Positions 8,540 through 16,553 of a DNA stretch of 64,000 nt are shown here, one piece after another. The notes beneath the pieces were generated by a model. That model saw nothing but the letters and a program-made list of their open reading frames with translations, ran no database searches and was not told where the DNA came from. The DNA is from Parvibaculum sp049651025 (GTDB lineage Bacteria > Pseudomonadota > Alphaproteobacteria > Parvibaculales > Parvibaculaceae), in NCBI RefSeq assembly GCF_049651025.1, contig NZ_JBASBH010000035.1, forward strand, positions 27,801 to 91,800, written 5' to 3'. The position numbers and the translations under genes are program-made. How positions within the stretch are numbered: the first letter of the stretch is position 1; the number at the start of each line of letters is the position of its first letter.

Positions 8540-10000
8540 TCAGGCGAACGATCCTTTGCGGATCGATATGTTCTTGATGTCGCTATAGAAGTCGAAGCTC
8601 CAGGTTCCGCCTTCGCGGCCGATCCCGGAATCCCGGCTTCCGCCGAAAGGCACCGCGAGATCGCGCACGAAGAAGCAATTGACCCAGACCGTGCCCGCTA
8701 CGACCTTCGATGCGAATGCGGTCGCGCGCGCTTCATTCCGGCTGAAGAGCGTCGCGGCAAGGCCGTATCTGGTGCCATTCGCAAGCTCGATCGCCTCATC
8801 GTCGGATGAGAAGTTCTGCCAGGTGAGAACGGGGCCGAAGACTTCGCGCTGCGCGATTTCGAGTTCCGGACTCACGTTGGAAAAAAGCGTCGGCTGGAAA
8901 TAAAGCTCGCCGAAATTGGCGCGCGAGCCGCCCCAGAGCGGCACGGCCCCATCTGCCTTGGCGCGGTCGACGAAGCCCGCGACACGATCGAAATGCTCTT
9001 TATGAATGAGCGGTCCGACACGAGTATCCTTGTCACGCGGATCACCGACGATCATGTGGCTCGCGGCGCTGCGAACTTTTTCCAGAAACGGTTCCTCGAT
9101 CGATTTCTCGACCATGATCCGAGTACCGGCAAGGCAGACCTGCCCCGCATTCATGTATTGCGCGGCCACCGTTTGCGCCGCCGCATCGAGATCGGCATCT
9201 GCGCAGACGATGAAAGGCGACTTTCCGCCAAGCTCCGAACTCATCGGCGTGATGGAGCGCGCCGCTGCCTGACCAATGATTTTCGCCGTGTCCGTCGAGC
9301 CCGTAAAGCTGATGCGATCAACATCGGGATGATTGACAAGCGCATCGCCAGCTTCTTCGCCTATCCCCTGCACGACATTGAGAACGCCTGCGGGAACACC
9401 AGCAGCATGGGCGATATCGGCCATCAGCGAGCAGGTGAGCGGCGCCCATTCCGGCGGCTTGACGACGATGGTGTTGCCAGCGGCGAGCGCGGGGCCAACC
9501 TTCCATGTCGTCAACATCAAGGGCGCATTCCACGGCGTGATCAGTGCCGCGACGCCTGCAGGATCATATCTCACATGATTGACGACCTCGGGCGAGTCGA
9601 TCGAATGACCATCGAGCGTCAGCGCCCAGTCGGCAAAAAATTCGATATTCTGTGCCGCGCGCGGAACGACCCTGTGCACGTTGCCCATGAGCAGCGAACC
9701 GTTGTCCATGGTTTCAACGGCGGCAAGTTCATTTGCGCGCGCCAGAATGCCTTGAGCGAAGCGCTTCAGGATCGGCAAGCGACCTTTGGGACCAAGAGCG
9801 GCCCATGCCGGAAACGCCTTGCGGGCGGCGGCGACAGCCTGATCCACCTCCGCCTTGCCGCCGGCGGCGACATCCGCCAGGTGCGAACCGTCCACCGGCG
9901 ACATATTGGCGAACCCCCGTGCAGACGATACGCGCCGCCCGTCGATCCAGTGATCGGTCGAGACCTCGACACCGGCAATATTTGCAACATTCCTCGCCAT
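8540..10000 (-). CDS. Aldehyde dehydrogenase, probably hydroxymuconic semialdehyde type (HpaE-like)
   Basis: This NAD(P)-dependent aldehyde dehydrogenase has 486 residues. The catalytic Cys is C289 (NAGQVCLAG) and the general base is E256 (SSELGGKSP). The cofactor motif FTGSTDTA is present, as is the C-terminal PFGGSRDSGIGREGG signature common in 2-hydroxymuconic and 5-carboxymethyl-2-hydroxymuconic semialdehyde dehydrogenases. It would oxidise the ring-cleavage product to the dioate. The chosen ATG overlaps the hpaB-like stop (TGATG). A GTG one codon earlier (10003) is an alternative, and either start gives translational coupling. Confidence 0.88.
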   Translation of the reverse strand: MARNVANIAGVEVSTDHWIDGRRVSSARGFANMSPVDGSHLADVAAGGKAEVDQAVAAARKAFPAWAALGPKGRLPILKRFAQGILARANELAAVETMDNGSLLMGNVHRVVPRAAQNIEFFADWALTLDGHSIDSPEVVNHVRYDPAGVAALITPWNAPLMLTTWKVGPALAAGNTIVVKPPEWAPLTCSLMADIAHAAGVPAGVLNVVQGIGEEAGDALVNHPDVDRISFTGSTDTAKIIGQAAARSITPMSSELGGKSPFIVCADADLDAAAQTVAAQYMNAGQVCLAGTRIMVEKSIEEPFLEKVRSAASHMIVGDPRDKDTRVGPLIHKEHFDRVAGFVDRAKADGAVPLWGGSRANFGELYFQPTLFSNVSPELEIAQREVFGPVLTWQNFSSDDEAIELANGTRYGLAATLFSRNEARATAFASKVVAGTVWVNCFFVRDLAVPFGGSRDSGIGREGGTWSFDFYSDIKNISIRKGSFA

Positions 10001-11475
10001 CACACCGCCTCCGCAAGCTTGAGTTCCGGGGCGAGCGGCGCGTCTTCCTTCAGGAAACGGTCGACCAGACGATCGGCCCGACCGCGGTCGGCGATCATGT
10101 GGGCGACCTGCTGGTTGCGCGCGCCAGAGGCCAGATAGAAGCGCTCATATTGTTCGCCGCGGCTTGCAAGCGCGCTACCTGTAAAGTCCCAGGCGAGACG
10201 GAAGAGGCGGCTGCGCGTCTCGGCGTCGATACCGTTTGCTCCATGCATGTAGCGATCGATGAGCGGCCGCAAGCCCGGATCTGCAAGCTGCGCTTCGGTC
10301 GGCGCGGCCAACAGATTGTGCGAACCGAGAAGACGGATGATCTCGTTCACGCGGGGGAACCAGCTCGGCAGCAACGATTTCAGCGCGGTGAGCGGCGCAC
10401 CGTTCGGGAACCAGACACCGTTACCGAACTCATAGGCGTCCTGTTCGGCCGACTGGATGCAGGAGCGCGCGAATTGGCCATAGCTCCACAATTCGCCCAG
10501 CATCTGCACGGATGGCGGCTGCAACCCGCCAATCGCCTCCGTCATGCGCGTTGCGATGCCCCATGCGAATTCGAGCTTGGTCTGTGCCCGGATCATGGTT
10601 TGCTGCATCACATTCGGAAACCAGCCGGTTGCCATAACCTGATTGTAGACATTGACGTTGCAGTTGATGTGGATGCGGTCTCGCGGGACCTCCACATCGT
10701 CAAAGATGACAAAGGCATCCTGCTCGTCGAAGCGCGAAGATAGCGGATGGTCGCGCAAGTTAAGCGTGCCGGCGCAGCTGTCACGGCAGATGAATTTGAG
10801 GCCGGGCGTGTTGATGGGGATGCAGAAGGAGAGTGCATAGTCGTGCGCATCGGGGCGCACGGGATGCGCCGGATAGACAGCAAGCTCGTCCGCAAAGGGG
10901 GCAAGCGTCGCCAGAACGCGGGCGCCGCGCACAATGATGCCGTGTTCCGTCTCACCGACCTTATGAAGCGGCACTTCATTCGGCGGACCCACGATATCGC
11001 CGGCCGCCTTGTCGACCGTCGGATGGATGATGGTGTGGGTGAGCGAGATGTCATTGCGGCGCAGGAATTTCTGATAGTTGACGAGGTTCTCCGCGCCCTC
11101 CTCATTGCCGTTCGCGCCCCATTCGTCAGAGCGGCCTGCAAATCCCGCATAGGTCACGTTCATATAGTCTGGCGATCGCCCCATGACGCCGACTGTATAT
11201 TCCGCATGGCGCGCCAGCGCCTTGTGGCGGCGCAGAATGTCCTCCTTCGAGCGCGGAATCATGTGGCTGGCATTGATCTTCTCGCCCGTTTCCGGGTCCG
11301 GCATCAGGCAGTCCTCTGCATAGGCGTATTGCAGGTCGAAAAGACCGGCAAGGCCGCGCGCGGCGCCTGCGAAGGCCGGATGATCGACAATATCGGTGAC
11401 GCGGTCGGACCCTACCCAGATCTCGCGGTCGCCCTTCAGACCCTTCAGGAATTCCTTTCCTGTACGTGCCGCCAT
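10000..11475 (-). CDS. 4-hydroxyphenylacetate 3-monooxygenase-type flavin hydroxylase (HpaB-like)
   Basis: This 491-residue protein belongs to the two-component flavin-diffusible HpaB family (acyl-CoA dehydrogenase-like fold). It uses reduced flavin to ortho-hydroxylate phenols to catechols. Family segments seen include FIVFDDVEVPRDRI-like FDDVEVPRDRIH, THTIIHPTVDK and RAQTKLEFAWG. The frame is open upstream to 11934, but that part covers the intergenic region and the antisense of the TetR gene. The ATG at 11475 has a strong GGAGGGGAG ribosome binding site and matches the family start (TGKEFLKGLKGDREIWVGSDRV). No HpaC-type flavin reductase is nearby, so the reductase must be encoded elsewhere. 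It is the first gene of the minus-strand operon. The precise phenol substrate is inferred from context. Confidence 0.88.
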   Translation of the reverse strand: MAARTGKEFLKGLKGDREIWVGSDRVTDIVDHPAFAGAARGLAGLFDLQYAYAEDCLMPDPETGEKINASHMIPRSKEDILRRHKALARHAEYTVGVMGRSPDYMNVTYAGFAGRSDEWGANGNEEGAENLVNYQKFLRRNDISLTHTIIHPTVDKAAGDIVGPPNEVPLHKVGETEHGIIVRGARVLATLAPFADELAVYPAHPVRPDAHDYALSFCIPINTPGLKFICRDSCAGTLNLRDHPLSSRFDEQDAFVIFDDVEVPRDRIHINCNVNVYNQVMATGWFPNVMQQTMIRAQTKLEFAWGIATRMTEAIGGLQPPSVQMLGELWSYGQFARSCIQSAEQDAYEFGNGVWFPNGAPLTALKSLLPSWFPRVNEIIRLLGSHNLLAAPTEAQLADPGLRPLIDRYMHGANGIDAETRSRLFRLAWDFTGSALASRGEQYERFYLASGARNQQVAHMIADRGRADRLVDRFLKEDAPLAPELKLAEAV

Positions 11476-11537
11476 GTGCGCTCCCCTCCCTTGAATGTGG
11501 GACGTCGCCTCATGAGTGCGCGCCCGTTTATGATTCA

Positions 11538-11551
11538 ATTCATTTATGAGT
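11538..11551. promoter_or_regulatory. Candidate operator in the hpaB-tetR intergenic region
   Basis: ATTCATTTATGAGT is an imperfect palindrome (arms ATTCAT and ATGAGT, 5 of 6 pairing) in the 213-base AT-rich gap between the divergent hydroxylase and TetR genes. The 10-mer ATTCATTTAT recurs with one change (ACTCATTTAT, 12437-12446) upstream of the aldolase gene. A site shared by both arms of the cluster would suit the local TetR regulator. This is inference from two copies. Confidence 0.35.
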
Positions 11552-11688
11552 ACAATCACTTTTAAAAAACGTGTCAAGCGTCGAGTTATATTGCGGCGGC
11601 GAAAGGTGCGATTGACAACGGGGAGCGATCGGCCAAGTTGTTTCTTCGACGAGAATTCGAGCGAGATTCGCAGGAAGAGCGGTAGGAA

Positions 11689-12399
11689 GTGGCTGAAACC
11701 AAGGCGACGAAGGTACGGAAGGCGGGCGTCCCGCCCATCCCACGCACAGGACGGCGCGAGCGCAATAAACAAGAAAAGCTCGACCGGATTCTTGCCGCCG
11801 CCCGCGATCTTTTTGCCGCCAAGGGCTTCAACGAAACGACCACGCAGGAAATCGCCCAGCGCGCCGATATCGGAACGGGCACGCTGTTCCTCTATGCAAA
11901 GACCAAGGAAGACCTCCTCATCATGGTCTTCCATGACGAAATGATCGAAACGTCACGGACAGCTTTTCGCAAGGTTTCGCCGGACACGCCGCTGATCGAT
12001 CAGCTCATGCAGGTCTTCAACTCGATGATCGCCTATCACAATCGCGACTTGCCGCTCGCGCGCGCGCTCATTCGCGAAATCACCGTGCTCTCCCGCCCCG
12101 AACGCCGCGAGGATGTGCGCTCGCTGATGCGCGTTATCTATAGCGGCATCGCCGATCTTCTTGCGGCGACGCAGAAGAAAGAAAAACTACGGACGGACGT
12201 CGATCTGATGATGGCCGCCGAAAATTTTTTCGGCATCTATTACCTCAGCCTGATCGGCTGGCTCGGCGGACAAACGACGAAGCAGGACTTCGTGAAAAGA
12301 CTTCGCAGAAAGCTCACAATCGCCGTCGAGGGGCTGATCGATCGCACCGCCGGAACGCCCGCCGCAGCGAAAAACAGATCGGCGCAAAAAATCAGATGA
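11689..12399 (+). CDS. TetR-family regulator of the aromatic cluster
   Basis: This 236-residue protein has an N-terminal TetR helix-turn-helix (about residues 28-75; ILAAARDLFAAKGFNETTTQEIAQRADIGTGTLFLYAKTK region) and an all-helical ligand-binding domain behind it. A basic N-terminal extension of about 20 residues precedes the domain. It begins with GTG, 214 bases from the divergent hydroxylase start, and the aldolase and hydratase genes follow on the same strand. The layout suggests it represses both arms and is released by a pathway intermediate, but no ligand can be inferred. A palindrome lies just after its stop (12412-12427). Confidence 0.88.
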   Translation: MAETKATKVRKAGVPPIPRTGRRERNKQEKLDRILAAARDLFAAKGFNETTTQEIAQRADIGTGTLFLYAKTKEDLLIMVFHDEMIETSRTAFRKVSPDTPLIDQLMQVFNSMIAYHNRDLPLARALIREITVLSRPERREDVRSLMRVIYSGIADLLAATQKKEKLRTDVDLMMAAENFFGIYYLSLIGWLGGQTTKQDFVKRLRRKLTIAVEGLIDRTAGTPAAAKNRSAQKIR

Positions 12400-12411
12400 T
12401 CGCACCCATAT

Positions 12412-12427
12412 ATTGACTTTAGTCAAT
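12412..12427. promoter_or_regulatory. 16-bp palindrome in front of the aldolase gene
   Basis: ATTGACTTTAGTCAAT has perfect 7-base arms around a 2-base centre, 68 bases before the aldolase ATG. A TATATA hexamer follows at 12444-12449. The palindrome overlaps the expected -35 region, which suits a repressor site. The inner 14 bases also fit the FNR/FixK pattern TTGA-N6-TCAA, but the distance to the -10 hexamer is about 5 bases too short for a class II activator site. I favour an operator for the TetR protein. Confidence 0.5.
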
Positions 12428-12495
12428 TATGATGGAACTCATTTATATAGTTGCGCCATGCGAATTCGCACGGGCGCCCAACATGAGAGCAGATC

Positions 12496-13275
12496 ATGTC
12501 TTCATCATTGAAAGCCCGCTGGAAGGCGGGAGAAGTGACGCTCGGCGCCTGGTGCATGATTCCGAATGCACTAACGGCTGAAGCGCTGGCACATGGCGGG
12601 TTCGACTGGGTACTGATCGATATGCAGCATGGCTGCATGGATTATCAGACGGCCCTCGACATGATCCGCGCCATCGATCTTACGTCGGCCATTCCCATCG
12701 TGCGCGTGCCCTGGAACGATCCCGGAATCATCGGCCGCGTTCTCGATGCGGGCGCTCTGGGCGTCGTGATCCCAATGATCCAGACGGTGGAAGATGCGCG
12801 CCGCGCAGTTGAGGCCTGTCTTTATCCGCCGGCAGGCCGCCGCAGTTTTGGCCCTGTGCGCGTCGGCATGCGCGACGGGCCCGGATATTTTGCCGAAGCA
12901 AACTCGCGCGTCGCCGTCATTCCCATGATTGAAACGCTGGAAGCGCTCGCGGCGGTCGAGGATATCGCGGCTGTACCCGGCGTCGACGCTCTCTTTGTCG
13001 GCCCGTTCGACCTGTCCGTCGCGCTCGGCCTTCCACCGGGCGACAATGACGGCAAGCCCGCCTTCGATGCGGCGATCCGCAAGATTTCGAATGCCGCCAA
13101 AGGAGCCGGTGTGGCGACGGCCGTTCTTTCCAACGCCAAGGTCGCACCGCTCCGCATCGAGCAGGGCTTTCAGATGATTTCCGTCACCACCGATATTTCC
13201 GCTCTCACCATGGCCACGCGTGCGGACCTTCTGACGGTTCAGGCAAGCACGAAGGGAAACGCACATGCTCGATAA
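12496..13275 (+). CDS. HpcH/HpaI-family class II aldolase
   Basis: This 259-residue protein belongs to the HpcH/HpaI aldolase family, which splits 4-hydroxy-2-oxoheptane-1,7-dioate into pyruvate and succinate semialdehyde in the homoprotocatechuate pathway. Seen motifs are the WVLIDMQHG strand near the N-terminus (His base), RVPWNDPGIIGRVLDAGALGV, the metal-binding E in VIPMIET and the FVGPFDLS segment. It is followed at once by the hydratase gene, whose start lies 11 bases inside this gene, so the two are translated together. Related family members act on other 2-keto-3-deoxy acids, but the neighbours support the HpaI role. Confidence 0.87.
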   Translation: MSSSLKARWKAGEVTLGAWCMIPNALTAEALAHGGFDWVLIDMQHGCMDYQTALDMIRAIDLTSAIPIVRVPWNDPGIIGRVLDAGALGVVIPMIQTVEDARRAVEACLYPPAGRRSFGPVRVGMRDGPGYFAEANSRVAVIPMIETLEALAAVEDIAAVPGVDALFVGPFDLSVALGLPPGDNDGKPAFDAAIRKISNAAKGAGVATAVLSNAKVAPLRIEQGFQMISVTTDISALTMATRADLLTVQASTKGNAHAR

Positions 13276-14056
13276 AGCGACACGGACAAAAATCGTTACC
13301 GATCTTTGCGGGGTCTATGAGACACGAAAGCCCATACGCCTCCTCACCAAGACCTATCCCGAAATCGAGATCGAGGATGCCTATCGCATTCAGGAAGAAT
13401 TCGTCGCGCGCCATGTGAGCAAGGGGGCGCGCATCAAGGGATACAAGGTCGGCCTCACCTCGAAGCCCATGCAGGAAATGGCAGGCTCGACGGAGCCCGA
13501 TTTCAGCGCCATGACCGACGATTTCTTTCTGCCGGAAGACACGCCCCTGCCCGCTGCACGCTTCTTCGCCCCCATGATCGAAATCGAGATCGCCTTCGTC
13601 ATGAAGCACGCGTTGAGGGGACCCGGCATTCTACCTGTCGACGTGCTTCGGGCGACGGACTTTGTTCTGCCCGCAATCGAGATCGTCGACTTCCGGCTCG
13701 CACGGGAGCCCGGCATGAATATCATCGACACGGTTGCGGATCTTGCTGCCTGCGGCGCAGTCGTTCTCGGCGCCAATCCCCGGCGGCTCGATGCAATCGA
13801 CATTCGGCGCGTGAAGGGCTCGATCATCCGCAATGGCAAGATCGAGCAGGAAGGCGAAGCCTCGGCCGTGCTGGGCAATCCGGTGACCTCGGTCGCCTGG
13901 CTCGCGAACAAGCTCGGCGAATTCGGTGTCACCTTCGAGCCGGGCCACGTCATCCTGACCGGATCCTTCGTTCGCGCCATGCCCGTCAATGCGGGCGACG
14001 ACATCGTGTGTCGCTTCGATCAGGGGTTTGGTGATGTCGCAACAAGTTTCATCTGA
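13265..14056 (+). CDS. 2-oxo-hepta-4-ene-1,7-dioate hydratase (HpaH-like)
   Basis: This 263-residue protein of the hydratase/decarboxylase (MhpD/HpaH) family shares a fold with FAH proteins. It contains the acidic metal site in APMIEIEIAFVMK and LPAIEIVDFR and the C-terminal VILTGSFVRAMPV segment typical of these hydratases. It adds water to the oxo-dienoate formed by the HpaG-type enzyme and supplies the aldolase encoded just before it. The ATG overlaps the aldolase gene by 11 bases. It appears to be the last gene of the plus-strand arm. Confusion with 2-oxopent-4-enoate hydratase is possible without substrate data. Confidence 0.88.
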   Translation: MLDKATRTKIVTDLCGVYETRKPIRLLTKTYPEIEIEDAYRIQEEFVARHVSKGARIKGYKVGLTSKPMQEMAGSTEPDFSAMTDDFFLPEDTPLPAARFFAPMIEIEIAFVMKHALRGPGILPVDVLRATDFVLPAIEIVDFRLAREPGMNIIDTVADLAACGAVVLGANPRRLDAIDIRRVKGSIIRNGKIEQEGEASAVLGNPVTSVAWLANKLGEFGVTFEPGHVILTGSFVRAMPVNAGDDIVCRFDQGFGDVATSFI

Positions 14057-14147
14057 CCGGAGAGGCCAGAAGGCGATATAGTAACCTTCGTTCCCTTGGC
14101 GGTTCCCGTTTGCCAAGGCCTCATCGAAAAACACGAGAAAAAGCGAC

Positions 14148-14552
14148 ATGCCGATAATCAGAGGTTACAAGCAGCTAATGGCGGAGGCGCGGGAGAAAAT
14201 CCGTACACTGACGCTTGCGGAGGCCGAGGCGCTGCTTGATGCCCCTAACGTCGTCTTCGTCGATATTCGCGACGTCCGCGAGTTGGAGCGCGAAGGCATC
14301 ATTCCGGGGGCCTTCCATGCTCCGCGGGGAATGCTGGAATTCTGGGTTGATCCGGAAAGTCCTTACTACAAGGATATTTTCGGCTCAGGAAAGGAATTCG
14401 TTCTCTACTGCCAGTCAGCCTGGCGCTCTAGTCTCGCGACAGCCGCTTTGCAGGATATGGGACTGACGAATGTCTGCCATATCGAGGGCGGCTTCGGGGC
14501 ATGGAAAGAAGCCGGGCTGCCCATCGGGGAAAAGCCGCAGCACAAGCGCTGA
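14148..14552 (+). CDS. Single-domain rhodanese-like protein
   Basis: This 134-residue protein has a single rhodanese fold. The CDC25-like start VVFVDIRDVRELEREGIIPGA is visible, and the catalytic loop reads YCQSAWRS with the persulfide Cys in the expected place. The end, HIEGGFGAWKEAGLP, is a typical rhodanese C-terminus. It probably moves sulfane sulfur, but the partner is unknown. The gene after it encodes a YeiH-family membrane protein, a pairing that could point to sulfur handling, though the spacing of 133 bases is not operon proof. Confidence 0.88.
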   Translation: MPIIRGYKQLMAEAREKIRTLTLAEAEALLDAPNVVFVDIRDVRELEREGIIPGAFHAPRGMLEFWVDPESPYYKDIFGSGKEFVLYCQSAWRSSLATAALQDMGLTNVCHIEGGFGAWKEAGLPIGEKPQHKR

Positions 14553-14685
14553 GCTGCCCCTTCTCGGGAAACGGAGAGCGCCACGCCAGCGGTGCACAAT
14601 AGAGAAAGACATTCGATTGGCGGCAGGCCCAAAAAATCTGCAGAATCCGCTTGTCGAGCTTGAACGGCTGGAATCGCTCGACAGC

Positions 14686-15732
14686 ATGGAAGGCATCGTC
14701 CATGTCGAGCAATCGCAACCTTCGCGCCTCTATCGATACGTTCCGAGCGGCGCGCTGCTTCACGCTGTCTATCCGGGCGTGCTCGCCGCGCTGACAATTG
14801 CGCTCGCCTCTTCATGGCTCTCACAGCATTACGGCGCGCCGGTCATGCTGTTCGCGCTGCTGTTCGGCATGGCTTTTCATTTCCTGCATGAAGAAGGGCG
14901 CTGCGTTGCCGGGATCGAGTTTTCGTCACGCACCGTGTTGCGTGTCGGCGTCGCGCTTCTCGGCGCTCGCATCACGGCTGCACAGATAGAAAGTCTTGGC
15001 ATCGTCCCGGTCGCAACGGTCGTGGTCGGCGTTGCCACAACAATCCTCGTGGGCATATTGCTCTCCAAACGCCTCGGGCTGGGTGGAACCTTTGGCCTCC
15101 TGTCCGGCGGCGCCGTCGCGATATGCGGCGCGTCGGCCGCGCTTGCCATTGCGTCGGTATTGCCACATCACAAGGAGAGCGAACGGGACACCATCCTCAC
15201 CGTCGTCGCGGTGACCGCTCTCTCCACGCTTGCGATGATCCTCTACCCGGTCTTCGTCACAGCGCTGAAGCTCGATCATGCCCATGCCGGGATTTTTCTG
15301 GGCGGCACAATCCACGACGTCGCCCAGGTCGTCGGCGCAGGTTTCATGATCTCGCCCGAGACCGGCGACGTTGCGACCTATGTGAAGCTCCTGCGCGTGT
15401 CCATGTTGCTCCCGGTCGTCTTCATCATCGCGCTTGTCGTCGCCAGAAACGCCAGCACCGCCGCATCCAGAAAAGCTCCTTTGCTGCCTCCGTTTCTGCT
15501 CGGCTTCGCCGCGCTGGTCGCATTGAACAGCTTTGGTCTCCTGCCAAAGCAATCCATCGAGGGTGCCACAGATGTCTCGCGCTGGTGTCTGATAACGGCC
15601 ATTGCCGCGCTTGGCATGAAGACGTCATTCAAGGATCTCGTAACCGTCGGCTGGCGGCCAATCGGCCTGATGCTGGCGGAAACCGCGTGGATCGCCATCC
15701 TCGTCCTCGTCTCGGTCGAATTCTTCGCCTGA
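14686..15732 (+). CDS. YeiH/UPF0324-family membrane protein (putative sulfate exporter family)
   Basis: With the ATG at 14686 the protein has 348 residues, matching the usual YeiH length of about 350. There are about ten hydrophobic helices and the conserved family segments GGAVAICGASAALAIA and GGTIHDVAQVVGAG. The frame is open further upstream, and a TTG at 14617 is an alternative start that would add 23 residues. The family is annotated as putative sulfate or sulfonate exporters or as regulated by a LysR protein in E. coli, but its substrate is not firmly established. The rhodanese upstream is consistent with sulfur metabolism. Confidence 0.85.
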   Translation: MEGIVHVEQSQPSRLYRYVPSGALLHAVYPGVLAALTIALASSWLSQHYGAPVMLFALLFGMAFHFLHEEGRCVAGIEFSSRTVLRVGVALLGARITAAQIESLGIVPVATVVVGVATTILVGILLSKRLGLGGTFGLLSGGAVAICGASAALAIASVLPHHKESERDTILTVVAVTALSTLAMILYPVFVTALKLDHAHAGIFLGGTIHDVAQVVGAGFMISPETGDVATYVKLLRVSMLLPVVFIIALVVARNASTAASRKAPLLPPFLLGFAALVALNSFGLLPKQSIEGATDVSRWCLITAIAALGMKTSFKDLVTVGWRPIGLMLAETAWIAILVLVSVEFFA

Positions 15733-16118
15733 CGCCTCGAAGCTTCGGCGGAAACGATTGGACGGCGCGGGCGTAGAAGAACCTCCAGGCTGAGCCTCGC
15801 GATTCAAATCTCTGCCATTTTCGTGCGCTCGAATCCATCATTGCGCAAAAACCATTCAGAGTTCGGCGATGCGACTGCGGCTTATAGCTCGCTTTGAATC
15901 GATCTATTCTACCGCACAAGTGAAATTCCACTGATCAACATGATGGTCGCAATAATGATCCGCAGGGACAGGAGAACTGCGTAGAGAAAGTTAGCCGCAG
16001 TTTCCGTAGTCGGATCAATAGCGACCCATCCAGATAGGGAATTAGGCTTGAGGATCGGGGCGTCTCTTATACCCAGAACCCACCTTGCTAGTCCGGACGA
16101 TATCGAGTGGCTTCAGGA
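15733..16118. other. Intergenic gap of 386 bases without a recognised gene
   Basis: This lies between the convergent YeiH-family and PAS_5 genes. I see no convincing coding frame, RNA gene or clean hairpin terminator. The base composition is more AT-rich than that of its neighbours. It may hold the degraded end of a lost gene, but nothing in it is recognisable. Confidence 0.5.
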
Positions 16119-16553
16119 CTAAAGCCAGGCGACCGCGCCGAGCAGCATGCTGATATGGCCGTCGCCCCATAGCGGAAGCAGGAGGCGGCTATAGTCGCTC
16201 GTTCTGTAATAGGTCGGCGCATGGCCTTCGACTGTCGCGCTGGCTTGCGACTGGAAAAAGTGGAGCGGGTCATGCGTGTCGATCTCATCGGCAAAGCTGC
16301 CCGCAAGCGCCTTGCCATAGCGCGCGGAAACGTCCCGGCCGACGATGTCGAAGCGAAAGCGTTCGGGCCTGGTGAATGCGGCAACGAGCATCAACCTGCC
16401 CTCCAGCCCGGGCAGGTCGGTCAGCTTCACATCGTCCCAATAGGGCATATCGCTTGCCTGACCACGTATCAGGCCCTTCCAGTAGGCGTGCACCTTGGCG
16501 AGATCGTCTTCGAGATGCGGAGGCAGGATGTAGGCGGAGGCGGCGTTGGTCAT
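16119..16553 (-). CDS. PAS_5 domain protein
   Basis: This 144-residue protein resembles the alphaproteobacterial PAS_5 family (PF07310). It has the family opening of an amphipathic helix with YWKGLIRGQ, then LPGLEGRLMLVAAF, then FRFDIVGRDVSARYGKALAG. It has no output domain, so it would act as a sensory or adaptor protein. Its ATG overlaps the stop of the GH2 gene by 4 bases, which makes it the last gene of the ppsA-ABC-GH1-GH2-PAS operon. The ligand and partner are unknown. Confidence 0.75.
   Translation of the reverse strand: MTNAASAYILPPHLEDDLAKVHAYWKGLIRGQASDMPYWDDVKLTDLPGLEGRLMLVAAFTRPERFRFDIVGRDVSARYGKALAGSFADEIDTHDPLHFFQSQASATVEGHAPTYYRTSDYSRLLLPLWGDGHISMLLGAVAWL

Noticed and set aside
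11476..11934. N-terminal extension of the HpaB-like frame
   Set aside because: It overlaps the intergenic promoter region and the TetR gene; the ATG at 11475 has a strong ribosome binding site.
12413..12426. TTGACTTTAGTCAA read as a third FNR/FixK-type box
   Set aside because: It fits the pattern, but the nearest -10 hexamer is about 5 bases too close and the genes are for an oxygen-requiring pathway; an operator for the TetR protein is more likely.
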